NCBI GenBank assembly: GCA_963759875.1
Contig: CAVXBB010000005.1
Span: forward strand, 372,001-436,000
DNA length: 64,000 nucleotides
Reading direction: 5' to 3'
From: JAFAGX01 sp963759875
Lineage (GTDB): Bacteria > Acidobacteriota > Terriglobia > Terriglobales > Acidobacteriaceae
Each line of letters opens with the position of its first letter. The first letter of the stretch is position 1. Position numbers and translations under genes: made by a program. Of this stretch, positions 25,085-34,300 are shown one piece after another. Below the pieces are notes generated by a model. It was not told the origin of the DNA. It worked only from the letters and a program-made list of their open reading frames with translations, and searched no databases.

Positions 25085-26206
25085 ATGGCCTACAGCGTTG
25101 CCCAACTGACGGATTTCTCTTCAAACGAGCTCACGCAAGCCTTCGTGGCAGCCAAGTCTGCATTCCAGGAAGAGGAACTCCATGCGACCTCGGAAGCGGA
25201 GTGGAAGCAGTTTCGCAATCGGTGGATGGCGCGTAAGACCGGCTTATTGACTCAGATCAACGATCTTTGGCTCAAGGCAGCTCCGAAAGAGGCCAAGCGA
25301 GAGGTCGGACAACGACTTAATGAGCTCAAGCAGTTCATCGAGCAAGAGTTTGCTAAAGATCGCGACTGGGCCGCTGCCGGCGATAAGTCCGCCGCATCCT
25401 CTCAGCACGTCGACATCACGCTTCCAGGCATTCAGCGGCCGATCGGGGCGGAGCATCCGGTCATCAGGGCCATGAACGACATGGTGGGCGTGTTTCGCGA
25501 TCTGGGCTATTCGGTGCAGGAAGGCCCGGAAATCGAAACTGACTACTATAATTTTGAGTCATTGAATTTCCCGCCGAACCATCCGGCTCGTGATACGCAA
25601 GACACGCTTTTCATTGCCAGCCAGCGCGCAAAGCCGCTTCGCGAGCAGTTGTTGTTGCGCACGCATACCTCTCCCGTCCAGATTCGGACCATGGAGAAGA
25701 TGAAGCCTCCAATTCGCATCGTGATTCCCGGCAGAGTCTATCGGAACGATCCGCCAGACGCCAGCCATTCACCCATGTTTCATCAGATCGAAGGCTTGGC
25801 CGTGGACACAAACATTACCTTCGGCGATCTAAAAGGCACGCTCGATCATGCCATGAAAGCCTTTTTCGGGTCGAGCGTCAAAACCAGTTTCCGTCCGTCA
25901 TTTTTCCCCTTCACTGAACCCAGCGCGGAGATGCTGGTGAGCTGTTTCGTTTGCGGGGGCAGCGGGAAGCGCGAGTCCGAAGCTTGCCGTCCGTGCAAGC
26001 AGACCGGATGGATTGAAATTCTGGGCTGTGGCATGGTCGATCCGAATGTTTTTCAGTTCGTGAAGGATAACGGTTACGACCCAGGCAAAGTCTCGGGATT
26101 TGCGTTTGGTATGGGCGCGGATCGGATCGCACTGCTGAAGTACGGGGTGGATGATCTGCAGTTATTTTTCCAGAATGACCTGAGATTTCTGCGGCAGTTT
26201 GCATAG
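25085..26206 (+). CDS. pheS: Phenylalanyl-tRNA synthetase alpha subunit
   Basis: Catalytic subunit of the alpha2-beta2 class II enzyme charging tRNA-Phe. From ATG 25085 it has 373 residues: an N-terminal coiled-coil arm (to about 95), then class II motif 2 (RVYRNDPPDASHSPMFHQIEGL) and motif 3 (GFAFGMGADRIALLKYG). Near residues 290-310 there are four cysteines in the form CxxCGGxG...CxxC followed by GWIEILGCGMVDP. This Cys insertion is seen in some bacterial PheS proteins and might bind zinc. The start has only a weak ribosome site (AAGAAG); TTG 25076 is an alternative. Confidence 0.96.
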   Translation: MAYSVAQLTDFSSNELTQAFVAAKSAFQEEELHATSEAEWKQFRNRWMARKTGLLTQINDLWLKAAPKEAKREVGQRLNELKQFIEQEFAKDRDWAAAGDKSAASSQHVDITLPGIQRPIGAEHPVIRAMNDMVGVFRDLGYSVQEGPEIETDYYNFESLNFPPNHPARDTQDTLFIASQRAKPLREQLLLRTHTSPVQIRTMEKMKPPIRIVIPGRVYRNDPPDASHSPMFHQIEGLAVDTNITFGDLKGTLDHAMKAFFGSSVKTSFRPSFFPFTEPSAEMLVSCFVCGGSGKRESEACRPCKQTGWIEILGCGMVDPNVFQFVKDNGYDPGKVSGFAFGMGADRIALLKYGVDDLQLFFQNDLRFLRQFA

Positions 26207-26229
26207 AAAGCTGCTAGCTACTAGCTGAT

Positions 26230-28275
26230 ATGAAGCTCTCTTCTCAATGGGTTCGTGATTTTGTCGACGCGCCGGTGGACAATTGGCGATTGGCGGAAGA
26301 CCTGACTTCAGTGGGGATGGGTGTAGAGGGCATCGTGGGGCAGGGCGACAAGGCCGTTTTTGAAATGGAGATCACCACGAATCGCCCTGACGCGATGAAC
26401 CACTATGGCATCGCTCGCGAAGCCTCGGCAATTTACGACCTACCGCTCAAGCCGATTGAGCCGAAGCTACCTAAACGTAGCAGCGAAGCACAGTTCCCGG
26501 TCACGATTGAACATCCCGAGGGTTGCGCGCGGTTCACGGCACAAATACTTCGGAATGTGAATATCAGGCCTTCGCCCACGAAGGTCGCAGAACGGCTGGC
26601 GCTGCTCGATCAGCGGCCAATCAACAATGCCGTTGACGCAACCAATTACACGTTGTGGGAAATGGGCAAGCCAACGCATGTATTTGATCTCGATTTGCTC
26701 GAGGGCGGAAGCATTATTGTCCGGCGTGCCCGCGACGGCGAAAAGCTGAAGACGCTAGACGGTGTCGATCGCAAATTAAGCTCCGAAGATCTGGTTGTGG
26801 CTGATGCCGTTAAGCCGGTGGGTCTCGCCGGAACGATGGGCGGCTTCGACACCATGATTACCGATAAAACCCGCAACATTCTGATCGAATCAGCATGGTG
26901 GGATCCGATCACTGTACGCAAGATGTCGCGGCGCCATGGTCTGCACACAGATGCCTCGCATCGCTTTGAGCGCGGGGCAGACTTCGAATCGACAATTCTC
27001 TCTTGTAACCGCGTGGCTGAACTGATTTTGCAATCGGGCGGTGGGGAATTGGTTGGTGAACCAATTGATGTGATCGCCCGCCATGTCGACCAAGCGCCGG
27101 TTGCACTACGTCTTTCGGAGGTCCGTCGCATCCTCGGACCTGGGTTGCATCCCAGTCAGATCGTCGGAATTCTCAGGCGCCTCGGCTTCGATGTTCTGCC
27201 GGAGCGAGAGGAAGAGCACGAGTTTACGGTTCGCATTCCCAGCTGGCGCTTGGATGTTGAGCGCGAGATCGATCTGATTGAAGAAATTGCGCGGCTCTAC
27301 GGATATGACAAGTTCCCGAATACTCTGCCGTCGTTTGCTGGCTCGGTAATTGAGCTGCCGGATTCCAGCAAGAACAGGAAAGTTCGGAGCGCTTTACTGG
27401 CGCTGGGATACAACGAAGGCGTGTCGTTGTCATTTATCTCGCACGAAGATGCCGAACACTTTTCCGCGGTTCCCGTAATCGAAGTGGAGAATCCGCTGAG
27501 CGAAGAAGCGTCAGTGATGCGGACCTCGCTTGTTCCCGGAATGCTGGGAATGCTTGCCTACAATTTGAATCGTGGCAATGACAGCGTTCGACTATTCGAA
27601 CTGGCGAACCTGTTCCAGGCCGCGGGGCAAGGGGTGATCGAGGTCAAGCGGGTGTGTATGGGCGCGACGGGCAGCGCGTGGCCTCCAAACGTGCACCAGG
27701 CATCACGCCCACTTTCGTTTTTCGATCTGAAGGGTGATATTGAGACTATGCTGCACGCGTTTCAGCATCGTGCGTTGTGCTGGGATGGACAGACGGCAGA
27801 GTACTACTATCCGGGTCGCTCAGCGCGTGCCGTAATGGACGGAGAAGTCGTCGCGCAGTTTGGGCAATTGCATCCCGAGAGCGCCGCGAAACGCAAGCTG
27901 CGGCAGGATGTATGGATTGCAGAGTTGTATCTGGATGTTCTCTACAAGCACGGGTTGCGCGAGCTTCATTATGAACCAATACCTCGATATCCGGCCGTAG
28001 AACGCGACTTTTCGTTCGTCTTCGCAGATTCGATCAGTTTCGAACAGATTCAGCGCGCGGTTGTTTCGCTGGGTTTGGCCGAGTTGAGAAGCTTTGTGCC
28101 GGTCGAAATTTTCCGCGGGGGCTCGACACTTTTCGTCACAACGGGGCATTACTCGATTTTACTTCGCGCCACATTCCAGTCGAACGAGCGCACGCTGCGC
28201 GAGGATGAAGTGGCACAGTGGTCAGCGCAGGTCATCAGAGCCCTGGAATCAATCGGGGGCACACTGAGGGCTTAG
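26230..28275 (+). CDS. pheT: Phenylalanyl-tRNA synthetase beta subunit lacking the EMAP-type tRNA-binding domain
   Basis: A 681-residue beta subunit, compared with about 790-800 in E. coli. The N-terminus (MKLSSQWVRDFVDAPV) runs at about residue 38 directly into FEMEITTNRPDAMNHYGIAR, the end of domain B1, so the inserted ~110-residue OB-fold tRNA-binding domain is missing. The B3/B4 editing domain (NAVDATNYTLWEMGKPTHVFD), the B5 domain, the catalytic-like core and the C-terminal ferredoxin-fold anticodon-binding domain (RYPAVERDFSFVF onward) are present. It lies 23 bp after pheS. The intervening DNA is a run of TAGCT repeats, and no clear ribosome site is seen. Confidence 0.95.
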   Translation: MKLSSQWVRDFVDAPVDNWRLAEDLTSVGMGVEGIVGQGDKAVFEMEITTNRPDAMNHYGIAREASAIYDLPLKPIEPKLPKRSSEAQFPVTIEHPEGCARFTAQILRNVNIRPSPTKVAERLALLDQRPINNAVDATNYTLWEMGKPTHVFDLDLLEGGSIIVRRARDGEKLKTLDGVDRKLSSEDLVVADAVKPVGLAGTMGGFDTMITDKTRNILIESAWWDPITVRKMSRRHGLHTDASHRFERGADFESTILSCNRVAELILQSGGGELVGEPIDVIARHVDQAPVALRLSEVRRILGPGLHPSQIVGILRRLGFDVLPEREEEHEFTVRIPSWRLDVEREIDLIEEIARLYGYDKFPNTLPSFAGSVIELPDSSKNRKVRSALLALGYNEGVSLSFISHEDAEHFSAVPVIEVENPLSEEASVMRTSLVPGMLGMLAYNLNRGNDSVRLFELANLFQAAGQGVIEVKRVCMGATGSAWPPNVHQASRPLSFFDLKGDIETMLHAFQHRALCWDGQTAEYYYPGRSARAVMDGEVVAQFGQLHPESAAKRKLRQDVWIAELYLDVLYKHGLRELHYEPIPRYPAVERDFSFVFADSISFEQIQRAVVSLGLAELRSFVPVEIFRGGSTLFVTTGHYSILLRATFQSNERTLREDEVAQWSAQVIRALESIGGTLRA

Positions 28276-28369
28276 TAATACCGCGTAAGGACAGCCGCGA
28301 TCTTTAGCCTGTGTTGTCGAAAGGGCCGGCCGTGCGTAGCTCCGCAACCCTGTGCTAGCCTAACCGACT

Positions 28370-29578
28370 ATGGCGGACGTCAGCATCCAACCCAAGCATT
28401 TCCTCAGCGATAAAGTTGAACGTTTTACCGAGTCCGTAATTCGCGAGATGACGCGCCAGGCAATGCTGTATGGGGCCATGAATCTGGCGCAGGGGTTTCC
28501 CGATTTCCCCGCTCCGGCAGATATTAAGCGGGCAGCCCAAGAGGCGATTGCGGCGGACGTGAATCAGTATGCAATCACCTGGGGCGCAAAGAACCTGCGT
28601 AACGCGATCGCGCGGCAAATGAAGGAGTGGCAGCGAATCGACGTCGATCCAGAAAAACAGATAACGGTTTGTTGCGGGTCGACGGAGGCGATGATTTCAA
28701 CGCTGCTCGCCATTTGCAATAAAGGCGACGAAGTCATTGTTTTCGAGCCGTTTTATGAAAATTATGGGCCGGACTCGGTGCTCTCAGGCGCCCAGCCCGT
28801 CTTTGTGAAATTGCATCTGCCATCGGATCCAGACGGGGAGTGGACATTCGATGAGAGGGAGCTTCGGGCGGCTTTTCGCAATCACACAAAAGCAATCATT
28901 CTGAATACGCCGAACAATCCCACTGGAAAAGTGTTTTCGCAGGCAGAACTGGAGCTGATTCGAGACCTCTGTGTCGAGTTCAACGTGCTCGCAATCACGG
29001 ACGAGATTTACGAGCACATCATTTATGACGGCACGCAACACATCTCGATAGCCAGTTTGGATGGCATGGCAGAGCGCACAGTGACGATCAACGGGCTTTC
29101 GAAAACGTACAGTGTTACCGGATGGCGCGTTGGTTGGGCAGTGGCTCCGTCGCACATTACCGATGCTATTCGGAAAGTTCATGATTTCCTGACGGTCGGA
29201 GCACCGGCGCCGCTGCAAGAAGCAGGAGCCGCGGCTTTAGGCCTGCCGGCCAGTTATTACCAGAGTCTCGCAACCAGCTATTGCGCGCGACGGGACCGGC
29301 TCATGCCGGCTCTTACCGAAGCTGGATTCCGTTGCTTTCGGCCGCGTGGCGCGTATTACGTGATGACAGACGTCAGCTCATTCGGGTTTAAGGACGACAT
29401 CGCGTTCACCAAATATCTAGTGAAAGAGATTGGCGTGGCTGCCGTGCCCGGATCTAGTTTTTATAACGATCCACGAAGCGGCGCAGGACAAGTACGATTC
29501 GCGTTTTGCAAGCGGGCAGAAACGCTGGATGAAGCCGGCAAGCGTCTGCAGAAGTTGAAGCAGATGCGAACTCGCTAG
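28370..29578 (+). CDS. PLP-dependent aminotransferase, class I (aspartate/kynurenine-type)
   Basis: A 402-residue fold-type I aminotransferase. Seen: NLAQGFPDFPAP near the start, NTPNNPTGKVF, AITDEIYEHI with the cofactor-contacting Asp and Tyr, and the Schiff-base Lys in INGLSKTYSVTGWRVGW. The sequence is closest in style to the kynurenine/methionine aminotransferase branch, which uses aromatic amino acids, glutamine or methionine. It could be a general transaminase. It follows pheT by 95 bp on the same strand, but a common function is not evident. Confidence 0.9.
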   Translation: MADVSIQPKHFLSDKVERFTESVIREMTRQAMLYGAMNLAQGFPDFPAPADIKRAAQEAIAADVNQYAITWGAKNLRNAIARQMKEWQRIDVDPEKQITVCCGSTEAMISTLLAICNKGDEVIVFEPFYENYGPDSVLSGAQPVFVKLHLPSDPDGEWTFDERELRAAFRNHTKAIILNTPNNPTGKVFSQAELELIRDLCVEFNVLAITDEIYEHIIYDGTQHISIASLDGMAERTVTINGLSKTYSVTGWRVGWAVAPSHITDAIRKVHDFLTVGAPAPLQEAGAAALGLPASYYQSLATSYCARRDRLMPALTEAGFRCFRPRGAYYVMTDVSSFGFKDDIAFTKYLVKEIGVAAVPGSSFYNDPRSGAGQVRFAFCKRAETLDEAGKRLQKLKQMRTR

Positions 29579-29580
29579 CC

Positions 29581-30576
29581 TCACCGTTGCGGCGTCACGA
29601 TGGCAACCTTGTTGACGCCGCTACACGCCAGGTAGATTCTTCCGTCCTTCGTCACAGCCATGTTCCGCACCACACCACCCCCGGACGGAATCTTCTCGGT
29701 AGCAAAGGTCTTGGTTTTCGGATCAAAGCGGACCAGCATATTGGGTTTGACTCCGGTTTCGACGTACCAGACCATTCCGTCCGAGGTGACCGCAATACCA
29801 TAAGGTTCGGAGTTCGCCCCACCGGGTGAAGGCCATTCCTCTGCCTTGCCCGTTGCTGGATCGAAATGGCCCAGCTTTCCTTGCGCGTAATCGGAAAAAT
29901 AAATCGTTCGATCCGGAGCGACAGCGAGGCGTCGGGGTCGTGCATTTTGTTCAGGCAACCGGTATTCGTGAATCGTCATTGACTGCGGATCGATGCTTGC
30001 GAGCTTATTGGTATGAAACTCGCAGAAGAAAGGAATGCCTTGCGAGGTAACTACAATGCCGTACGGCACAGCATGAGGTGTAGGCGTAGCGACGAGTTTC
30101 ATCTCGCCGGTTTTCGGATCGAGGCGGCCGATCAGGCTCGATTCTTCATTGGTGAACCAGAGAATGCCGTTTTGATCGAATACGGGCGTGTGCGGATCAA
30201 TCTGCTGACCACCGGACGGTCGATACTCCGCTATGTTTCCGGTCTTGGGATCCAATTTGCCGATGTATCCTTTCGCAATTGCGGTGAACCAGATGTCGCC
30301 TTCGCGATCAGCCACGAGGCCGTGAGGACCGGATTCGGGCGTCTTCAGGGGATACTCGCGCCAGTTGCCGGTTGCGGGGTCGAGTTCGCCGAGCTTATTT
30401 GCTCCCTGCTCCGTTACCCACAGCGAATCATCAGGGCCAACGGCGGGATCATGCGGACGGGCGTGTGCTGTGGGAACATCGAATTCTTTGATGTGAACTG
30501 AGAGGTCTGGCACCGCAGCGACCGCAAACACCGCTACGAAGGTTGCGAGCAACATGCAGAGTTGGCGAATCCGCAT
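29581..30576 (-). CDS. Exported beta-propeller protein, virginiamycin B lyase-like
   Basis: A 331-residue secreted protein with a signal peptide (residues 1-22) and about seven repeats of the form GPDDSLWVTEQGANKLGELDPATGN, each carrying the LW/IWFT...GKLDPKTG signature of the Vgb/streptogramin lyase family. Vgb linearises virginiamycin B, but most homologues, including long-branch soil ones, have unknown roles, and a signal peptide argues against a cytosolic antibiotic lyase. It is convergent with the aminotransferase, 2 bp away. Confidence 0.85.
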   Translation of the reverse strand: MRIRQLCMLLATFVAVFAVAAVPDLSVHIKEFDVPTAHARPHDPAVGPDDSLWVTEQGANKLGELDPATGNWREYPLKTPESGPHGLVADREGDIWFTAIAKGYIGKLDPKTGNIAEYRPSGGQQIDPHTPVFDQNGILWFTNEESSLIGRLDPKTGEMKLVATPTPHAVPYGIVVTSQGIPFFCEFHTNKLASIDPQSMTIHEYRLPEQNARPRRLAVAPDRTIYFSDYAQGKLGHFDPATGKAEEWPSPGGANSEPYGIAVTSDGMVWYVETGVKPNMLVRFDPKTKTFATEKIPSGGGVVRNMAVTKDGRIYLACSGVNKVAIVTPQR

Positions 30577-30625
30577 AATGCAAACTCCTTTCCGGGCAGA
30601 TATAGCCGATGTGTTGTTTTCGAAT

Positions 30626-32632
30626 TTACCCTACTCCGAACCACTGCTCCACAACGCCGAGATCCGTCGTTCTCTGATAATTGGGCAGGCTGTCCAGAAA
30701 AATACGGCCATATTGCTTTTTGAGAATGCGGTTATCGAGCAGGACCAATAGCCCGCGATCGTGCAGTGAGCGAATCAGCCGTCCGAAGCCCTGTTTCAAC
30801 GTGATCACGGCGGCCGGCACCTGATACTGAAAAAATGCTTTGCCACCTTCAGCATCGATTGCTTTGACGCGAGCGGCGATGACTGGATCGGTGGGCACGG
30901 CGAACGGCAGCCGGTCAATGATGACGCAGCTGAGCTGCTCGCCCTGAACGTCAACACCTTGCCAAAATGACGATGTCGCAAAGAGCACTGCATTCGGCGT
31001 TACGCGGAATTCTTCGAGCAGCGCACTTTTCGGAGCGTCGCCTTGCAACAGCATGGGAAATTCGATTTCCCCCAGCAATCGTTGATATACGTCCTTCATT
31101 TGAGAATAGCTGGTGAACAAGACGAAAGCTCGGCCACGAGTGATTTCAAGCAACCGGCGGATGCGCTCAGTCGCTTTTGAGGCAAACTGCGGCGTGCGGG
31201 GATCGGGTAAGTCGGGAGGCACATACCACAACGCCTGGTTCTCGTAGTCGAAATGCGAGGGAAGAACCAGTTCGCGGGCGTGCTCCAGACCAAGGCGTCT
31301 TCGGACGTAGTCGAAGCCGCCGCCGACTGCCAGAGTTGCGGACGTCAAAACCGCGGATTCCAGCTTGTCAAAAATGCACATCTTGAGAATTGGAGCGACA
31401 TCAATCGGCGTCGCCTGAAGAAAAACTCGGGACTTATCGCGCGCGATGCCGCCCCGCGAACCGCGACGCTCGATCCAGAAGACGGTGTTACGGTCCTCGG
31501 ATTCCATGACGAAACCAAGCTGAACTTGCAGCTCCTGCGCGCGACGGACAAACGTGAAAATCTCCTCCGGCTTTGTGGCCAAACTCTCCAGCTCCGAACC
31601 TAGGCGTTGAAGAGATTGTTGCAGGGAGAGAAATTCATCGCCGTTTTCTTCCAGAAACTCCTGCCGATTCTCAAACGCAAAGCGGCCCTCGCCGGCAGGA
31701 AGTAATGCGAAGAAGAATTGACCATGCTCGCGCAGGGATTTGAGTGCCCCTGACATTTTGTCGCTGTAAAGACGATTACGCTGCAGCGAGGTTTCGATAT
31801 CACGGCAAAGCTCTTCTACGCGGGAGTTGCTGACCGAAACTCCGAAATAACTTCCGGCAACATCCTCAAGCTCGTGGGCCTCATCGAAAATTACGGATCC
31901 GACTTCAGGCAGAATGCCGGCATCGGGCGCGTATTCGGCTTGCTGCTTGATCGCGAGATCGGCGAAGAAGAGATGATGGTTGACGATGATGATGTCGCTC
32001 TCCATGGCGCGGCGGTGCATTTCAGTGATGAAGCACTTGTCCCAGCAACTGCACTTCTGGCCGAGACAGGTATCGGTACGCGCGTCCAGCTTGTACCAGA
32101 GAGCACTAGCTTCGGGAAGAGCGGCAAGTTCAGCGCGGTCGCCCGTTTGGGTTGTTTTCTCCCACGCTGCAATCGCGCGGTAGTGCTCGATCTCGTCGAG
32201 ACCGCTGAGGACAGGCTGGCCGGTCAGATCGTAGAGTTTTTTTCGGCAAAGATAGTTGCTTCGGCCCTTCATGTAACAGACGCTCAGTTTGCGCTCGCCG
32301 GCGGGAAAAAGCGCCACCTCGAGAAAAGGAATGTCTTTATGGAAGAGCTGTTCTTGCAGATTTTTCGTGTTCGTGGAAATGATGACGCGTTTGCCGGAGC
32401 GGATGACCGGAAGCAGATAGGCCAGAGTCTTGCCTGTCCCCGTTCCTGCTTCGACGATCAAGTGCCGTCTTTCCTCGAGTGCCTGCTCGACCGCTTGTGC
32501 CATCTGCAGCTGCCCGCGGCGGAACTCGTAAGCAGGATGGGTGCGGGATAACACGCCGCCAGCGGTAAAAAAATTGTAAAGAGACGTGTCGTTCGGTTTC
32601 GCGGTCGTAGCAGGGTGGGAGGTCGAGGCCAC
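30626..32632 (-). CDS. DinG-like ATP-dependent DNA helicase (XPD family)
   Basis: A 668-residue superfamily 2 helicase. Walker A is EAGTGTGKTLAYLLPVI near residue 60; the DEAH box is VIFDEAHELEDVAG. Four cysteines in CYMKGRSNYLC and CLGQKCSCWDKC mark the [4Fe-4S] pin domain of XPD/DinG enzymes. Motif VI is QGFGRLIRSLHDRG. There is no exonuclease domain. Such enzymes unwind R-loops, D-loops or damaged DNA 5'-3'. The start is GTG 32632, with no good ribosome site. It is divergent from der, with 99 bp between. Confidence 0.92.
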   Translation of the reverse strand: MASTSHPATTAKPNDTSLYNFFTAGGVLSRTHPAYEFRRGQLQMAQAVEQALEERRHLIVEAGTGTGKTLAYLLPVIRSGKRVIISTNTKNLQEQLFHKDIPFLEVALFPAGERKLSVCYMKGRSNYLCRKKLYDLTGQPVLSGLDEIEHYRAIAAWEKTTQTGDRAELAALPEASALWYKLDARTDTCLGQKCSCWDKCFITEMHRRAMESDIIIVNHHLFFADLAIKQQAEYAPDAGILPEVGSVIFDEAHELEDVAGSYFGVSVSNSRVEELCRDIETSLQRNRLYSDKMSGALKSLREHGQFFFALLPAGEGRFAFENRQEFLEENGDEFLSLQQSLQRLGSELESLATKPEEIFTFVRRAQELQVQLGFVMESEDRNTVFWIERRGSRGGIARDKSRVFLQATPIDVAPILKMCIFDKLESAVLTSATLAVGGGFDYVRRRLGLEHARELVLPSHFDYENQALWYVPPDLPDPRTPQFASKATERIRRLLEITRGRAFVLFTSYSQMKDVYQRLLGEIEFPMLLQGDAPKSALLEEFRVTPNAVLFATSSFWQGVDVQGEQLSCVIIDRLPFAVPTDPVIAARVKAIDAEGGKAFFQYQVPAAVITLKQGFGRLIRSLHDRGLLVLLDNRILKKQYGRIFLDSLPNYQRTTDLGVVEQWFGVG

Positions 32633-32731
32633 GGAGTCTCTATAATAACCAGTTCCTGGTAGCTAGTAGCGAGTAGCTGGGAAAATATTCACATCGTACG
32701 CAAAACAGAGACGCGCGCTCAGAAAACCTCC

Positions 32732-34117
32732 ATGATTCCAGTTGTTGCTATCGTCGGGCGACCGAATGTGGGCAAGTCCGCGCTATTCAATCGTATCGTC
32801 GGATTGCGCCGAGCAATTGTTGGTGATGAGCCGGGGATTACTCGCGACCGCCTCTATGGGGAAGCGGAATGGCGTGGAACGCAGTTTCGGGTTGTGGACA
32901 CGGGCGGCATCATCCCGGAAGACAAAGAACTGATTCCTTCGGAGATTTTTCGTCAGGCCAAAGTTGCGCTCAATGAAGCCACGGCGCTGATCATGGTGGT
33001 GGATGGGCGCAGCGAACTGGCCGGGCCGGATATCGACTTGGCACGCCTGCTCATCCGCACGGGCAAGCCTCTGTTTCTCGCCGTAAACAAGATTGACACC
33101 GACAAGCAACAGACACTCACGGATGAATTCCATCGGCTGGGCATTCGACGGCTGTTTCCTGTTTCCGCCGAACACGGCCGGGGAGTCGATGACTTACTCG
33201 ATGCGGTGATCGAGGTCTTGCCTCCCCAAGAAGCAGAAACCACGGAGAACTTAGAGAGCACAGAGAAAGAGCCGACCGAGACCAAGGTGGCCATCATTGG
33301 ACATCCTAATGTTGGAAAATCCACGCTGCTGAACCGGCTCACCGGGTTGGCGCGAGCGATTGTGTCACCTGTGCCGGGGACCACCCGTGATGCGGTTGAC
33401 GAAGTCGTCGAGCGTGATGGGCGGCGCTTCCGGTTCATTGATACCGCGGGAATCCGACGTAAAGGCAAGACTCACTTAATGGCCGAGAAGTTGTCGGTCA
33501 TCATGGCACGAAAGCATCTCGAAGCCGCAGATATCGCTTTGCTGGTGATCGACGCGACGGAAGGAGTGAGCGCACTTGACGCGGCCATAGCCGGCTACGC
33601 TCATGAAAGTGGCCGATCCGTGATCATCCTGGTTAATAAATGGGATTTGATCATTAGTGGCGAGAAAAAGCCGGGTCGCCAAACCAAAGCCGCAAGGATT
33701 CAAGAAAGCAAACGACCGGCGGATCGGGCGGAATATGAGCAGAGGCTACGCTACGCGTTGAAGTTTCTGAATTACGCTCCTGTGCTGTTCATCTCTGCCC
33801 AAACCGGCAAAGGGACGGAGAAGATTTTCCCCATCTTAGAGCAGGTTGCAGCAGAGCGGCGCAAAAGGATCCCGACCGCCGAGATGAACCGCTTCTTGCA
33901 ACGGGTGGATTTCGAGCGAGCTTCTGTGCCGATGCGACAGCGGGTAAAGATTTATTACCTGACACAAGCAGCGGTGGCACCTCCCACGTTTATCCTTTTC
34001 ACTGACCGCAAAGTGAAGCTGCATTTTTCTTATCAGCGATTTTTGGAAAATCAGATTCGCCGGGCATTTGGATTTGTTGGCACGCCAATTTGGATCAAGA
34101 ATCGCGCACGAGACTAA
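32732..34117 (+). CDS. der: Ribosome-assembly GTPase Der (EngA)
   Basis: A 461-residue double-GTPase needed for 50S subunit maturation. G domain 1 has GRPNVGKSALFNR at residue 8, DTGG and NKID; G domain 2 has GHPNVGKSTLLNR near 190, DTAG and NKWD. The C-terminal KH-like domain ends VGTPIWIKNRARD. The linker between the G domains (ETTENLESTEKEPTE) is acidic and is encoded by a stretch (33238-33271) that looks like a dispersed ACCACGGAG-type repeat. The region of 33668-33730 encodes a basic insertion in G2. The ribosome site is weak. Confidence 0.97.
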   Translation: MIPVVAIVGRPNVGKSALFNRIVGLRRAIVGDEPGITRDRLYGEAEWRGTQFRVVDTGGIIPEDKELIPSEIFRQAKVALNEATALIMVVDGRSELAGPDIDLARLLIRTGKPLFLAVNKIDTDKQQTLTDEFHRLGIRRLFPVSAEHGRGVDDLLDAVIEVLPPQEAETTENLESTEKEPTETKVAIIGHPNVGKSTLLNRLTGLARAIVSPVPGTTRDAVDEVVERDGRRFRFIDTAGIRRKGKTHLMAEKLSVIMARKHLEAADIALLVIDATEGVSALDAAIAGYAHESGRSVIILVNKWDLIISGEKKPGRQTKAARIQESKRPADRAEYEQRLRYALKFLNYAPVLFISAQTGKGTEKIFPILEQVAAERRKRIPTAEMNRFLQRVDFERASVPMRQRVKIYYLTQAAVAPPTFILFTDRKVKLHFSYQRFLENQIRRAFGFVGTPIWIKNRARD

Positions 34118-34300
34118 TTTGTAGGCAGTTATTGCACTTGAGCATCGCAGCGTGCATTATGAAACTCCGGGCAACGGGTCTTGCGCGCACAGTAGGAATC
34201 GGCACCACAGCTTCTACCGATCACCTGATCATTAAGTGCATCATTGGGCGGCGTTTTTCCCGGCGTCATGATCAGAGCAGCACGACTCCCTAGCAAGCAT

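Noticed and set aside
29581..30576. Virginiamycin resistance gene
   Set aside because: The propeller repeats match the lyase family, but the signal peptide and lack of catalytic-residue evidence do not support an antibiotic-resistance claim.
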